From Acinetobacter lactucae (lineage in GTDB: Bacteria; Pseudomonadota; Gammaproteobacteria; Pseudomonadales; Moraxellaceae): 64,000 nucleotides of DNA. Location: the NCBI RefSeq assembly GCF_001605885.1, contig NZ_LRPE01000005.1, positions 29,064 to 93,063 on the forward strand, in the 5' to 3' direction. Under the pieces are notes generated by a model. The model saw nothing but the letters and a program-made list of their open reading frames with translations. It was not told the DNA's origin and searched no databases. Position numbers and translations under genes: made by a program. This document shows positions 35,727-45,895 of this stretch, one piece after another. Position 1 is the stretch's first letter. The number at the start of each line of letters is the position of its first letter.

Positions 35727-36550
35727 TGTTAGAGCGGATTGTTACCGCATTGGTACTTGTTGCAGTTGTTTTAGGCTGTATGTTTGCTACGCAATCACAT
35801 TATCCAATGTTGGTTCTTATGATTGTGGCAGCAGGGGTTGCGGGGTATGAATGGTATAAATTAATGCCTCGTGAAACTGTAAATGCTGTAAAGCCTAAAG
35901 CTTGGTGCTACGGTCTGCTTGTTGCATTCGTTTCAGGCGTTGCGCTATTTTTTCATGATATTGCATTACTGTTGTGGTCTGCTTCAATTTTAACTTGGCT
36001 TGTGAGCGTTTATTGGGTCAAATCTTTTCCTGAGTTTGATGGTTGGTATAACGCGACCTTGTATGTAATTGGCATAATTTTAGTCTGTGCTGCAGTAACT
36101 TCAATTTTTGTCGTGTGGCAAAGTTCACCATGGTGGTTAATGTATCTGTTCTTACTCGTGTGGGGTGCAGATAGTGGTGCTTACTTTGTTGGTCGCAAAT
36201 TTGGTAAAAGAAAACTGGCTCCAACCGTAAGTCCGAACAAATCGGTAGAGGGTTTATATGGCGGTATTATTACCACCATACTAGTAATGTTGGTTGTGCA
36301 ATACCAGTATCTAAATTTAACTTTAATTCAGCAAATCCTATTTCTTATATTGTCACTCATTACAGTATTTGGTTCAGTTTTGGGTGATTTGTTTGAGTCA
36401 ATGATTAAGCGTCGTGCTGGTATTAAAGATTCTGGCCGTGTGCTACCTGGTCATGGTGGGGTTTTAGATCGTATTGATTCTTTACTTGCTGCAGCCCCGA
36501 TTTTTGCAACGGGAATGTATATATTAAAACTTATTGGTGTAGATTTATAA
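35726..36550 (+). CDS. cdsA: Phosphatidate cytidylyltransferase
   Basis: Integral inner-membrane enzyme making CDP-diacylglycerol for phospholipids. Its 274 residues are mainly hydrophobic, about eight membrane segments. The C-terminal signature is present: VSPNKSVEGLYGG, DLFESMIKRRAGIKDSGRVLPGHGGVLDRIDSLL. It is translationally coupled to uppS and abuts dxr with no gap. Confidence 0.95.
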   Translation: MLERIVTALVLVAVVLGCMFATQSHYPMLVLMIVAAGVAGYEWYKLMPRETVNAVKPKAWCYGLLVAFVSGVALFFHDIALLLWSASILTWLVSVYWVKSFPEFDGWYNATLYVIGIILVCAAVTSIFVVWQSSPWWLMYLFLLVWGADSGAYFVGRKFGKRKLAPTVSPNKSVEGLYGGIITTILVMLVVQYQYLNLTLIQQILFLILSLITVFGSVLGDLFESMIKRRAGIKDSGRVLPGHGGVLDRIDSLLAAAPIFATGMYILKLIGVDL

Positions 36551-37747
36551 ATGACACAATCTGTTTGCATATTGGGTGTAACCGGTTCCATTGGGCAAAG
36601 TACCTTAAAAATTTTAAATCAGCATCCTGATAAATATTCAGTATTTGCAGTTTCAGCTCATAGCCGAATTTCAGAATTGGTTGATATATGTAAACAATTC
36701 CAACCAAAAGTTGTGGTTGTTCCAAAGCAAAAAGTTGACGAATTAGTAGCTTTATTTGCTAAGAATGAATTACAAAATATTGAAATTTTGGCTGATCAGG
36801 AAGGGCTGATAAGTATCGCATCTCATTCAGATGTCGATGTGGTTATGGCTGCAATTGTTGGAGCAGCTGGTTTGTTGCCAACACTGGCGGCTGTAAAAGC
36901 TGGTAAACGTGTATTGCTTGCTAATAAAGAAGCTTTGGTCATGTCTGGTGAAATCATGATGCAGGCAGCACGTGATCATCAGGCATTACTATTACCAGTA
37001 GATTCAGAACATAATGCTATTTTTCAGTCATTACCTCATAATTATTTAGAGGCTGACAGAAATGGACAGCCACAACAGGGCGTATCACGAATCTTATTGA
37101 CCGCTTCAGGTGGCCCATTTTTAAACCATTCATTAGAACAATTAGAACAAGTTACCCCACAACAAGCTTGCAAGCATCCGAACTGGTCCATGGGGCAGAA
37201 AATCTCAGTTGACTCAGCTACTCTTATGAATAAGGGACTGGAGTTGATTGAGGCATGTCATTTGTTTTCAATATCTGAACATTTTGTTACAGTTGTTGTT
37301 CATCCACAAAGTATTATTCATTCTATGGTGCAATATGTTGATGGTTCAACATTAGCACAAATGGGTAATCCCGATATGTGTACTCCGATTGCTCATGCGT
37401 TAGCATGGCCTGAACGTTTACAGACGAGTGTTCCTGCTTTAGATTTATTTGAATATTCTCAGCTTAATTTTCAAGCACCGGATATACAGAAATTTCCCGC
37501 ACTTGACTTGGCACGTCAGGCAATGCGTGCAGGGGGGCTGGCACCAACCATTTTAAATGCTGCAAATGAGGTTGCTGTTGCCGCATTTTTAAAGGAAAAG
37601 ATTGGATTTACAAATATCCCACAAGTGGTAGAGCATACTTTGCAAAAATTGGAAAACTCAGTTGCTGATAATATCGAGTCTATTTTAAATAAAGATGAAG
37701 TAGCACGGCAGGTTGCACAGCAGTATATATCAAGTATAGGAGGCTGA
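36551..37747 (+). CDS. dxr: 1-deoxy-D-xylulose 5-phosphate reductoisomerase
   Basis: NADPH-dependent second step of the MEP isoprenoid pathway. Its 398 residues show the NADPH loop VTGSIGQSTLKIL, LLANKEALVMSG, PVDSEHNAIFQ with metal and substrate residues, LLTASGGPF, and HPNWSMGQKISVDSATLMNKGLE. It feeds the same pathway as ispF in this window, and its product ultimately supports uppS upstream. The start follows directly on the cdsA stop. Confidence 0.96.
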   Translation: MTQSVCILGVTGSIGQSTLKILNQHPDKYSVFAVSAHSRISELVDICKQFQPKVVVVPKQKVDELVALFAKNELQNIEILADQEGLISIASHSDVDVVMAAIVGAAGLLPTLAAVKAGKRVLLANKEALVMSGEIMMQAARDHQALLLPVDSEHNAIFQSLPHNYLEADRNGQPQQGVSRILLTASGGPFLNHSLEQLEQVTPQQACKHPNWSMGQKISVDSATLMNKGLELIEACHLFSISEHFVTVVVHPQSIIHSMVQYVDGSTLAQMGNPDMCTPIAHALAWPERLQTSVPALDLFEYSQLNFQAPDIQKFPALDLARQAMRAGGLAPTILNAANEVAVAAFLKEKIGFTNIPQVVEHTLQKLENSVADNIESILNKDEVARQVAQQYISSIGG

Positions 37748-37748
37748 A

Positions 37749-39104
37749 ATGAGCGCATTATTTATGATTGCAGCAGCGGCTCTTTTGCTTGGTCCATTAA
37801 TTGCAATTCATGAGTTTGGTCATTACTGGGTGGCGCGAAAACTAGGTGTTAAAGTTCTAGTCTATTCTATTGGTTTTGGTCCAACATTACTTAAATGGAC
37901 ATCTAAAAAATCTGGAATTAAATACCAACTTTCAGCTTTGCCTTTAGGCGGTTATGTAAAAATGCTCGATGAGCGCGAAGGGAATGTTGCAGAGCAAGAT
38001 TTACCTTATGCATTTAACCGTCAAAAACCGTGGAAGCGTATAGCAATTGTTGCAGCTGGACCTTTAATTAACTTGATTTTTGCTGTCTTACTTTTTTGGA
38101 TTCTATTTTTACCAGCACAAGAACAACTAAATACGAAAGTGGGTAAAGTTATACCCAACTCGCCAGCAGCAACAGCTCAACTACAAGTAGGTGACAAGAT
38201 TATTGCTGTTGATGGAAAGGAAACGCAAACTTGGGAAAAACTTAACTTTGCTTTGATTGACCGTGTAGGTGAAACTGGTAGCTTGAATATCGATGTAGAT
38301 CGTGCAGGTACTGAGAAAAATATTGTTTTACCGATTAAAGATTTTTTAAAAAACCAAAATGAATCAGCTTTAGATGTGTTAGGTTTTTTACCATATCGTC
38401 CCATTATTCCCGCTGTTGTAACTGAGTTGACTGCAGATGGAGCAGCAATTCGACAAGGTATGAAAGTCGGTGATCATATTGTTTCGATTAATGGACAACC
38501 GATGAAAGACTGGTTTGATGTTGTAGAAGTCGTACAGCACTCACCAGAAAAGTTACTTAATATTGATGTGTTGCGTAATGGTCAACTCGTTCATTTGCAA
38601 GTCATGCCTCAAGGAAAGCGTGACAATATGGGGCAAGTGAATGGTGTCTTAGGTGTAAAAAGTGATGCAGGAAAAATTACAATTCCTGACGAATATAAGC
38701 AAACAATTCAATATACTCCAATACAAGCTTTCCAGATGTCGCTAGATAAGACTGGCCAAATCTCTAGCATGATATTGAGTTCGATAGTAAAAATGATTAA
38801 GGGTTTGATTGGTTTAGAGAATCTTTCTGGACCAATTACAATCGCTAAAGTAGCGGGACAAAGTGCAGAAATGGGATGGCAGACTTTTATCTCATTTATG
38901 GCTTTAATGAGTGTAAGTCTTGGAATTTTAAATTTATTGCCAATTCCAATGCTAGATGGTGGACATCTTGTTTATTACATTATTGAGGCTATTCGTGGTA
39001 AGCCTGTTTCTGAACAAATACAAATGTTTGGTCTAAAAATTGGTATGGTACTGCTCGGTAGTATGATGCTTTTAGCTTTATTTAACGATTTTATGCGTTT
39101 GTAA
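37749..39104 (+). CDS. rseP: Site-2 zinc protease RseP
   Basis: Inner-membrane metalloprotease that cleaves membrane-embedded substrates such as anti-sigma factors and signal-peptide remnants. Its 451 residues have the zinc motif HEFGH near residue 22 in the first membrane helix. Two PDZ domains lie in the periplasm (about 125-195 and 215-290, e.g. GKVIPNSPAATAQLQVGDKI), and NLLPIPMLDGGHL with the third ligand is in a late helix. AGGAGG sits inside the dxr end. It is followed by bamA, as in many gammaproteobacteria. Confidence 0.95.
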   Translation: MSALFMIAAAALLLGPLIAIHEFGHYWVARKLGVKVLVYSIGFGPTLLKWTSKKSGIKYQLSALPLGGYVKMLDEREGNVAEQDLPYAFNRQKPWKRIAIVAAGPLINLIFAVLLFWILFLPAQEQLNTKVGKVIPNSPAATAQLQVGDKIIAVDGKETQTWEKLNFALIDRVGETGSLNIDVDRAGTEKNIVLPIKDFLKNQNESALDVLGFLPYRPIIPAVVTELTADGAAIRQGMKVGDHIVSINGQPMKDWFDVVEVVQHSPEKLLNIDVLRNGQLVHLQVMPQGKRDNMGQVNGVLGVKSDAGKITIPDEYKQTIQYTPIQAFQMSLDKTGQISSMILSSIVKMIKGLIGLENLSGPITIAKVAGQSAEMGWQTFISFMALMSVSLGILNLLPIPMLDGGHLVYYIIEAIRGKPVSEQIQMFGLKIGMVLLGSMMLLALFNDFMRL

Positions 39105-39140
39105 ACGTATATGGATTTATAACTTACTGGAAAAACTGGC

Positions 39141-41651
39141 ATGCGGCACACACATTTTTTAATGCCTTTGGCACTTGTTAGCGCTATGGCAGCGGTACAA
39201 CAAGCATATGCAGCTGATGATTTCGTTGTTCGAGATATTCGTATAGATGGTTTAGTCCGTCTTACGCCTGCAAATGTTTCTACCATGTTGCCAATCAACA
39301 GTGGCGATCGCGTTAATGAACCGATGATCGCAGAAGCAATTCGAACATTGTATGCCACTGGACTTTTTGACGATATTAAAGCATCAAGAGATAACGATAC
39401 TTTAGTTTTTAATGTCGTAGAGCGCCCAATTATTTCAAAACTTGAATTTAAGGGTAATAAACTTATTCCTAAAGAAGCCTTAGAGCAAGGCCTCAAAAAA
39501 ATGGGCATTGCTGAAGGCGAAGTTTTTAAAAAGTCAGCTTTACAAACAATTGAAACTGAATTAGAGCAACAGTACACACAACAAGGCCGTTACGATGCCG
39601 ATGTAACTATTGATACTATAGCTCGTCCAAATAACCGTGTTGAACTTAAATTAAATTTTAATGAAGGTACGGCTGCTAAAGTTTTTAATATCAATATTAT
39701 TGGTAATACTGTTTTTAAAGACAGTGAAATTAAACAAGCTTTTGCAGTTAAAGAAAGTGGTTGGGCGTCTGTTGTAACTCGTAATGACCGTTATGCTAGA
39801 GAGAAAATGGCAGCGAGCCTTGAAGCTTTGCGTGCGATGTATCTGAATAAAGGTTATATCAATTTTCATATCAATAACTCACAGCTTAATATTAGTGAAG
39901 ATAAAAAGAATATCTTTATTGAAGTTGCTGTAGAGGAAGGTAGTCAGTTCAAATTTGGTCAAACCAAATTCTTAGGGGACGCACTTTATAAACCTGAAGA
40001 GCTGCAAGCTTTAAAAATCTATAAAGATGGCGATACTTATTCTCAAGAAAAAGTAAATGCTGTTAAGCAGTTATTATTGCGTAAATATGGTAATGCAGGT
40101 TATTACTTTGCAGATGTGAACGTTGTTCCGCAAATTAATAACGAAACAGGCGTTGTTGACTTAAATTACTACGTAAACCCAGGTCAGCAAGTTACTGTAC
40201 GTCGTATTAACTTTACAGGTAACAGTAAAACTGCCGATGAAGTATTGCGTCGTGAAATGCGTCAAATGGAAGGCGCTTTAGCGAGTAATGAAAAAATTGA
40301 TCTGTCTAAAGTCCGTTTAGAACGTACAGGGTTCTTTAAGACAGTTGATATCAAACCAGCTCGTATTCCAAATTCACCAGATCAGGTGGACTTAAACGTA
40401 AACGTTGAAGAACAACACTCAGGTACGACAACATTAGCGGTAGGTTACTCACAAAGTGGTGGTATCACATTCCAAGCAGGTTTGAGTCAAACTAACTTTA
40501 TGGGAACAGGTAATCGTGTTTCGATCGATTTATCTCGCTCTGAAACTCAAGACTACTATAATTTAAGTGTTACTGACCCTTACTTCACGATTGATGGTGT
40601 AAGCCGCGGTTATAATGTTTACTATCGTAAAACAAAGCTAAATGATGACTATAATGTTAATAACTATGTTACCGATAGTTTCGGTGGTAGTTTAAGTTTT
40701 GGTTATCCAATTGATGAAAACCAAAGCCTAAGTGCCTCTTTAGGTATTGATAATACTAAAGTAACGACTGGTCCTTATGTCTCTACTTATGTACGTGACT
40801 ACTTAAAGGCAAATGGTGGGAAAACCACTTCAACAAGTACTTACTGCCTCGTTGACCTTGAGAAAGATCCAACAACAGGATTGTATAAGTGTCCAGATGG
40901 CAAAACTTCTGAGCCTTATGGAAGTGCGTTTGAGGGTGAATTCTTTACTTATAATTTGAATTTAGGTTGGTCATATAACACATTAAACCGTCCAATTTTC
41001 CCAACTTCAGGTATGTCTCATCGAGTGGGGCTTGAAATTGGTTTACCGGGTAGTGATGTCGATTATCAAAAAGTAACCTATGATACACAAGCATTCTTAC
41101 CAATCGGTAATTCAGGCTTTGTATTACGTGGTTATGGTAAGCTTGGTTATGGTAATGATTTGCCATTCTATAAAAACTTCTATGCGGGTGGTTATGGTTC
41201 TGTTCGTGGTTATGACAACAGTACCTTGGGCCCGAAATATTCAAGCGTGAATTTACAAGAAGAAGGTAAAAATGACTCTTCTCCAGAAGAAGTTGGTGGT
41301 AATGCTTTAGTTCAGTTTGGTACAGAGCTTGCTTTACCATTGCCATTCAAAGGAGATTGGACTCGCCAAGTACGACCAGTCCTTTTTGCTGAAGGCGGTC
41401 AAGTATTTGATACTAAATGTGATGTTGGCTCTTATTCTATGATGATGAATGGCCAAGAAATTCCAAATGCTAAAAAATATTGTGAAGACAATTACGGTTT
41501 TGATTTAGGCAATATGCGTTATAGCGTAGGTGTTGGTTTCACATGGATCACTATGATTGGACCATTATCTCTTAGCTATGCATTCCCGTTAAATGACAAG
41601 CCTGGTGACGAAACTAAAGAGATTCAGTTTGAAATCGGTCGTACTTTCTAA
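39141..41651 (+). CDS. bamA: Outer-membrane protein assembly factor BamA
   Basis: Central Omp85 component that folds and inserts beta-barrel proteins. Its 836 residues begin with a signal peptide (cut after QQAYA, before ADDF). Five POTRA domains follow in about residues 25-425 (DIRIDGLVRLTPANV is the first), then a 16-strand barrel with the conserved FYAGGYGSVRGYDNSTLGP loop, ending in a C-terminal phenylalanine (IGRTF). The ribosome site is weak. A cysteine pair lies in an extracellular-type loop (TYCLVDLEKD ... YKCPDGK). The skp gene follows immediately. Confidence 0.96.
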   Translation: MRHTHFLMPLALVSAMAAVQQAYAADDFVVRDIRIDGLVRLTPANVSTMLPINSGDRVNEPMIAEAIRTLYATGLFDDIKASRDNDTLVFNVVERPIISKLEFKGNKLIPKEALEQGLKKMGIAEGEVFKKSALQTIETELEQQYTQQGRYDADVTIDTIARPNNRVELKLNFNEGTAAKVFNINIIGNTVFKDSEIKQAFAVKESGWASVVTRNDRYAREKMAASLEALRAMYLNKGYINFHINNSQLNISEDKKNIFIEVAVEEGSQFKFGQTKFLGDALYKPEELQALKIYKDGDTYSQEKVNAVKQLLLRKYGNAGYYFADVNVVPQINNETGVVDLNYYVNPGQQVTVRRINFTGNSKTADEVLRREMRQMEGALASNEKIDLSKVRLERTGFFKTVDIKPARIPNSPDQVDLNVNVEEQHSGTTTLAVGYSQSGGITFQAGLSQTNFMGTGNRVSIDLSRSETQDYYNLSVTDPYFTIDGVSRGYNVYYRKTKLNDDYNVNNYVTDSFGGSLSFGYPIDENQSLSASLGIDNTKVTTGPYVSTYVRDYLKANGGKTTSTSTYCLVDLEKDPTTGLYKCPDGKTSEPYGSAFEGEFFTYNLNLGWSYNTLNRPIFPTSGMSHRVGLEIGLPGSDVDYQKVTYDTQAFLPIGNSGFVLRGYGKLGYGNDLPFYKNFYAGGYGSVRGYDNSTLGPKYSSVNLQEEGKNDSSPEEVGGNALVQFGTELALPLPFKGDWTRQVRPVLFAEGGQVFDTKCDVGSYSMMMNGQEIPNAKKYCEDNYGFDLGNMRYSVGVGFTWITMIGPLSLSYAFPLNDKPGDETKEIQFEIGRTF

Positions 41652-41691
41652 GTACGACTTGACTAAACATGCAATAAGGACACAAATTAAG

Positions 41692-42192
41692 ATGAAAAAA
41701 TTAAATATATTAATGTTAGGATTAGGCCTTACAGTTTCTGCTATGACTAATGCAGCTGGTTATGGTGTTATTGATCTTGCTAAAGTTGTTGAAAGTAGTA
41801 CTTATTTAAAACAACAAAATGCAAGTTTAAATCAATCTGTTAAACCAACAACAACTCGTCTTGAGCAGTTGGGTAAAGAGTTAGAAGGTCTTCAACGTCA
41901 AGCCCAAACGCAAGGGCAAAAAATGAAAGAAGATGATATTAAAAAGCTTCAGACTCAATATCAGTCAAAATTAAATGAATTTAATTCAACTCAACAAGGC
42001 CTGCAGTCTAAAGTTCAAACTACTTTGCAAGGAATGAACTCAACTTTTGAGACTCGTGTGAAGCAAGCAGCTGAACAATTACGAAAAGAAAATAATCTTG
42101 ACTTCATTTTGAATAAAAATTCGACCGTTGCCTATGACGCTAAATATGATTTAACTGATAAAATGATACAAAAGGTTAATTCAATGAAATAA
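41692..42192 (+). CDS. skp: Periplasmic chaperone Skp/OmpH
   Basis: Trimeric chaperone that carries unfolded outer-membrane proteins to BamA. Its 166 residues from ATG 41692 (AAGGA upstream) start with a signal peptide ending MTNAAG. Next come [14 protein letters not shown] and a long charged, glutamine-rich coiled coil (about 45-140). A frame from 41593 would overlap bamA and add no signal. Placement between bamA and lpxD is canonical. Confidence 0.92.
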   Translation: MKKLNILMLGLGLTVSAMTNAAGYGVIDLAKVVESSTYLKQQNASLNQSVKPTTTRLEQLGKELEGLQRQAQTQGQKMKEDDIKKLQTQYQSKLNEFNSTQQGLQSKVQTTLQGMNSTFETRVKQAAEQLRKENNLDFILNKNSTVAYDAKYDLTDKMIQKVNSMK

Positions 42193-42196
42193 ATTA

Positions 42197-43267
42197 ATGA
42201 AAGTGCAACATTATCGTTTAGATGAACTAGCTCACCTAGTGAATGGTGAGTTAGTCGGTGCGGGTAGTCTTCAATTCATAAACTTAGCAAGTTTAGAAAA
42301 TGCTGAACCTTCTCATATTACTTTCGTAAATGGCGAAAAGTATGTCGATCAAGCAAAGGCTAGCCGTGCGGGTGCGTACATTGTTACAAGCTCTATTAAA
42401 GAACAGCTTACTGATAAACAAAATTTTATTATTGTTGATAATCCATATTTAGCTTTTGCCATCCTTACCCATGCTTTTGATAAAAAGATCACATCAATAG
42501 GTATTGAAAGTACTGCTCAAATTCATCCTTCTGCAATTATTTCTGAAAAAGCATATATTGGCCATTACGTTGTAATTGGTGAAAATTGTGTAATAGGAGA
42601 GAACACGATTATTCAGTCTCATACTCGTCTGGATGATAATGTAGAAATTGGCAAGGATTGTTTTATCGATTCTCATGTCACTATTACTGGCGGTTCTAAA
42701 TTACTTGATCGTGTTCGAGTCCATGCAAGTACCGTAATTGGTAGTGAAGGTTTCGGCTTTGCACCATATCAAGGTAAATGGCATCGTATTGCACAATTAG
42801 GTTCAGTGATCATCGGTAATGATGTCCGCATTGGTTCAAATTGTAGTATTGATCGGGGTGCTTTAGATAATACAATTTTGGAAGATGGGGTAATTATTGA
42901 TAACCTTGTGCAAATTGCACATAACGTTCATATTGGTTCAAATACTGCTATTGCTGCTAAATGTGGTATTGCTGGAAGCACTAAAATTGGCAAAAACTGT
43001 ATTCTTGCAGGCGCCTGTGGTGTGTCTGGTCACCTTTCAATCACTGATAATGTGACTTTAACTGGAATGTCAATGGTCACAAAAAATATTTCTGAATCTG
43101 GTACCTATTCTTCAGGAATTGGATTATTTGAAAATAATCATTGGAAAAAGACGATTGTACGCTTGCGACAATTAGCAGATGTGCCATTGACCCAAATCAC
43201 TAAACGACTTGATCATATACAAGCTCAAATAGAGTCTCTTGAATCAACTTTTAATTTGCGTAAATAG
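42197..43267 (+). CDS. lpxD: UDP-3-O-acylglucosamine N-acyltransferase LpxD
   Basis: Third enzyme of lipid A synthesis; adds the N-linked hydroxyacyl chain. Its 356 residues have an N-terminal uridine-binding domain (about 1-100). A left-handed beta-helix of hexapeptide repeats (about 105-315) contains the catalytic histidine in [21 protein letters not shown], and a C-terminal helix follows. It begins four bases after skp. Confidence 0.95.
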   Translation: MKVQHYRLDELAHLVNGELVGAGSLQFINLASLENAEPSHITFVNGEKYVDQAKASRAGAYIVTSSIKEQLTDKQNFIIVDNPYLAFAILTHAFDKKITSIGIESTAQIHPSAIISEKAYIGHYVVIGENCVIGENTIIQSHTRLDDNVEIGKDCFIDSHVTITGGSKLLDRVRVHASTVIGSEGFGFAPYQGKWHRIAQLGSVIIGNDVRIGSNCSIDRGALDNTILEDGVIIDNLVQIAHNVHIGSNTAIAAKCGIAGSTKIGKNCILAGACGVSGHLSITDNVTLTGMSMVTKNISESGTYSSGIGLFENNHWKKTIVRLRQLADVPLTQITKRLDHIQAQIESLESTFNLRK

Positions 43268-43273
43268 AATATT

Positions 43274-43759
43274 ATGACCGAGTCAACTACACCTAAATTT
43301 GCCATCCCTGAATTACCAATGCAGATTCAAACGATTCGTCAATATTTGCCGCATCGTTACCCATTCTTATTGGTTGATCGTGTGACTGAAGTAACTGACA
43401 ATAGTATTGTTGGTTATAAAAATGTTTCTATCAATGAAGAATTCCTACAAGGACATTTCCCAGAATATCCGATTATGCCTGGTGTTCTAATTGTAGAGGC
43501 ATTAGCTCAAGTTTCGGGCGTTCTAGGTTTTATTATGAACAATGAGACGCCAAAACCAGGTTCTTTATTCCTCTTTGCTGGTGCAGAAAAGGTTAGATTT
43601 AAAAAACAAGTAGTTGCGGGCGACCAACTTGTATTAAAATCTGAATTAGTAATGCAAAAACGCGGTATCTACAAATATAACTGTACGGCTACCGTTGACG
43701 GTATTGTAGCAACAACCGCTGAAATTATGATTTCACACCAAAAAACAGAGCAGGCATGA
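43274..43759 (+). CDS. fabZ: 3-hydroxyacyl-ACP dehydratase FabZ
   Basis: Hot-dog-fold dehydratase of fatty acid elongation, competing with LpxA/LpxD for hydroxyacyl-ACP. Its 161 residues have the catalytic histidine in LPHRYPFLLVDRV and the glutamate in HFPEYPIMPGVLIVEALAQ. The first 18 residues are a short extra leader. The stop overlaps the lpxA start (ATGA). Confidence 0.95.
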   Translation: MTESTTPKFAIPELPMQIQTIRQYLPHRYPFLLVDRVTEVTDNSIVGYKNVSINEEFLQGHFPEYPIMPGVLIVEALAQVSGVLGFIMNNETPKPGSLFLFAGAEKVRFKKQVVAGDQLVLKSELVMQKRGIYKYNCTATVDGIVATTAEIMISHQKTEQA

Positions 43760-44544
43760 GCAATCACGATTTAATTCATTCTACGGCCATTATTGATCCA
43801 TCGGCAGTGATTGCCCCAGATGTCCAGATTGGACCTTATTGTATTATTGGTCCAAATGTGACGATTGGCGCTGGTACTAAATTACATTCACATGTTGTAG
43901 TTGGTGGTTTTACCAAAATTGGTCAAAATAATGAGATTTTCCAGTTTGCAAGTGTTGGTGAAGTTTGCCAAGACTTGAAATATCAAGGTGAAGAAACTTG
44001 GTTAGAGATTGGAGATCATAATTTAATTCGTGAGCATTGCAGTTTACATAGAGGAACTGTACAAGATCATGCTTTAACTAAAATAGGTAGTCATAACTTA
44101 TTGATGGTTAATACGCATATTGCACATGATTGTGTTGTTGGTGATCATAATATTTTTGCAAATAATGTCGGTGTTGCTGGACACGTACATATCGGTGATC
44201 ATGTCATTATTGGTGGTAATTCAGGAATTCATCAATTCTGTAAAATCGATTCTTACAGTATGGTCGGTGGAGCATCTTTAATCTTAAAAGATGTACCAGC
44301 TTATGTTATGGCGTCTGGTAATCCAGCACATGCGTTTGGTATCAATATTGAAGGTATGCGCCGAAAGGGTTGGTCTAAAGATACAATTCAAGGTCTTAGA
44401 GAGGCTTATAAATTGATTTTTAAATCAGGCCTGACTTCTGTTCAAGCTGTTGAGCAGATTAAAAATGATATTCTTCCGAATGTCCCAGAAGCTCAATTAT
44501 TAATTGACTCTGTTGAGCAATCAGAACGTGGTATTGTGCGTTAA
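43756..44544 (+). CDS. lpxA: UDP-N-acetylglucosamine acyltransferase LpxA
   Basis: First enzyme of lipid A synthesis. Its 262 residues form a left-handed beta-helix of hexapeptide repeats (about 10-190). The catalytic histidine is in NTHIAHDCVVGDHN near residue 122, GNSGIHQFCKI follows, and a helical C-terminus completes it. Translationally coupled to fabZ. The cluster ends here at a strong terminator; lpxB, often next, is not in the window. Confidence 0.96.
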   Translation: MSNHDLIHSTAIIDPSAVIAPDVQIGPYCIIGPNVTIGAGTKLHSHVVVGGFTKIGQNNEIFQFASVGEVCQDLKYQGEETWLEIGDHNLIREHCSLHRGTVQDHALTKIGSHNLLMVNTHIAHDCVVGDHNIFANNVGVAGHVHIGDHVIIGGNSGIHQFCKIDSYSMVGGASLILKDVPAYVMASGNPAHAFGINIEGMRRKGWSKDTIQGLREAYKLIFKSGLTSVQAVEQIKNDILPNVPEAQLLIDSVEQSERGIVR

Positions 44545-44556
44545 GCAAAGATATTC

Positions 44557-44588
44557 AAAAAAACACCGCATATTGCGGTGTTTTTTTT
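44557..44588 (+). terminator. Terminator after lpxA
   Basis: CACCGCA / TGCGGTG stem with loop TAT, an A7 run before and T8 after; it starts 12 bases after the lpxA stop and may also end the convergent cpoB transcript. Confidence 0.92.
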
Positions 44589-44598
44589 CTTAAAAACC

Positions 44599-45471
44599 TT
44601 ATTTATTAAAGAATTTGGCTTCTTCAGATTTTGGATACTGGCTTAAGATCTTAGCTTTGTATTGGTTTGCTGAAACAGTATTTTTATCGACATCTTTAGC
44701 AATGCTGTATAGTTGATAAAGCGCGCGAGGAGCTTTACTTGAGTTTGGATATTGAGTAGCGACCACATTATAGTTCTTTTTAGCTTCATTATAATTCACC
44801 GGATCAGTTGCTAAATTAAACTCGGCTAACCAAAAATAGGCATTACCTGTATAGACGCTATTAGGATGATTTTTGATAAAGTTCTGCATTGGTGCAATCG
44901 CTTTTTTTGCTCCACCTTGTTTATAGGCATCTAAAGCAACAGTATAAGCTGCTTTTTCAAGTTCTACAGGGTTCGATTGATTTTGCGTAGCAGACGGTGA
45001 AGCTGGTTGTGTTACTTGCGTTTGTGGCTGGGAAGTAACTTGACTTGTAGAAGCTATAGCACTTGCTGCTTTATTGTCGGTAGGTGGAACTTCTGAGCTG
45101 CCAGTAGCTGTAGCATCACTATTTGCTGTATTGTCAGGTGTTGCACTTTCTGGATCTACTTTTTGATTAAGTAATTCCAAACGCTGGTCTAAATCAGTAT
45201 AGCGATTAGCTAAATCTTTTTTCAATTGTTCAATATCGTTTGATTGTTCTTCTAACTGTCCGCGTAAGGCGCGTATATCATTTTCTAATTGTTGATTTTT
45301 TTGCATCAATTCCCAATTTAAATTACTAGGAACCGAAGCATTATTAGATGAAGTAGTGGTTGAGCTGCCGCCACTTTGACTTAAACCGCGCGATTCAATT
45401 GGAATATTGGCATAGAGAGAAGTAGTGCTCATTAAGGCAATAAATAATAAAGAATGCTTCATCAATCGCAT
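44599..45471 (-). CDS. cpoB: Cell division coordinator CpoB (YbgF), Tol-Pal associated
   Basis: A periplasmic protein of 290 residues with a signal peptide ending in SLYA. A trimerising coiled coil spans about residues 50-105 (QLENDIRALRGQLEEQSNDIEQLKKDL). A long Ser/Thr/Gln-rich low-complexity linker (about 105-165) leads to three TPR-like repeats at the C-terminus (AYFWLAEFNLA, NYNVVATQYPNSSKAPRALYQL). The family links peptidoglycan synthesis to outer-membrane constriction and normally lies beside pal; no tol-pal gene is in this window. A second start four codons on (45462) is possible. Confidence 0.88.
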   Translation of the reverse strand: MRLMKHSLLFIALMSTTSLYANIPIESRGLSQSGGSSTTTSSNNASVPSNLNWELMQKNQQLENDIRALRGQLEEQSNDIEQLKKDLANRYTDLDQRLELLNQKVDPESATPDNTANSDATATGSSEVPPTDNKAASAIASTSQVTSQPQTQVTQPASPSATQNQSNPVELEKAAYTVALDAYKQGGAKKAIAPMQNFIKNHPNSVYTGNAYFWLAEFNLATDPVNYNEAKKNYNVVATQYPNSSKAPRALYQLYSIAKDVDKNTVSANQYKAKILSQYPKSEEAKFFNK

Positions 45472-45737
45472 GAGTATAGGTCCATAATTTTATGTAAAAG
45501 CTAACTTAAGAAGGGAATATATAAACTATTCACATTAGCTATTTAAGGTTTTAATTGATCATTGCAATTAAAACAGCTAACAATATAAATGCAAGAATAG
45601 TTTACAATCTTCAAGCATATTTTATTCAAAATAAGCATCAAGAAAGAATATCAGATAAGAGATTGTAGGAATTTACGTATTTTTGCTGATGAATTAATCA
45701 ATTGAAACATAAACTTGCCTAAAATTGAGAAGAAGGC
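45472..45737. other. AT-rich spacer between cpoB and the 4.5S RNA promoter
   Basis: About 270 bases holding the cpoB promoter region. I see no gene, repeat or clear operator in it. Confidence 0.5.
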
Positions 45738-45765
45738 TTGCAACTCTTTTAAAAATCTCTATACT
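45738..45765 (+). promoter_or_regulatory. Sigma-70 promoter of the 4.5S RNA
   Basis: TTGCAA (45738-45743) and TATACT (45760-45765) are separated by 16 bases, and transcription would start near 45772, right at the RNA 5' end. Confidence 0.8.
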
Positions 45766-45774
45766 CTGTTTTGC

Positions 45775-45894
<120 letters not shown>

Positions 45895-45895
45895 T

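Noticed and set aside
38975..39577. 200-residue minus-strand frame across rseP and bamA
   Set aside because: Spans two conserved plus-strand genes and their junction; no ribosome site or family resemblance.
40945..41346. 133-residue minus-strand frame inside bamA
   Set aside because: Shadow of the barrel coding sequence; His/Asn/Tyr-rich with no recognisable motif.
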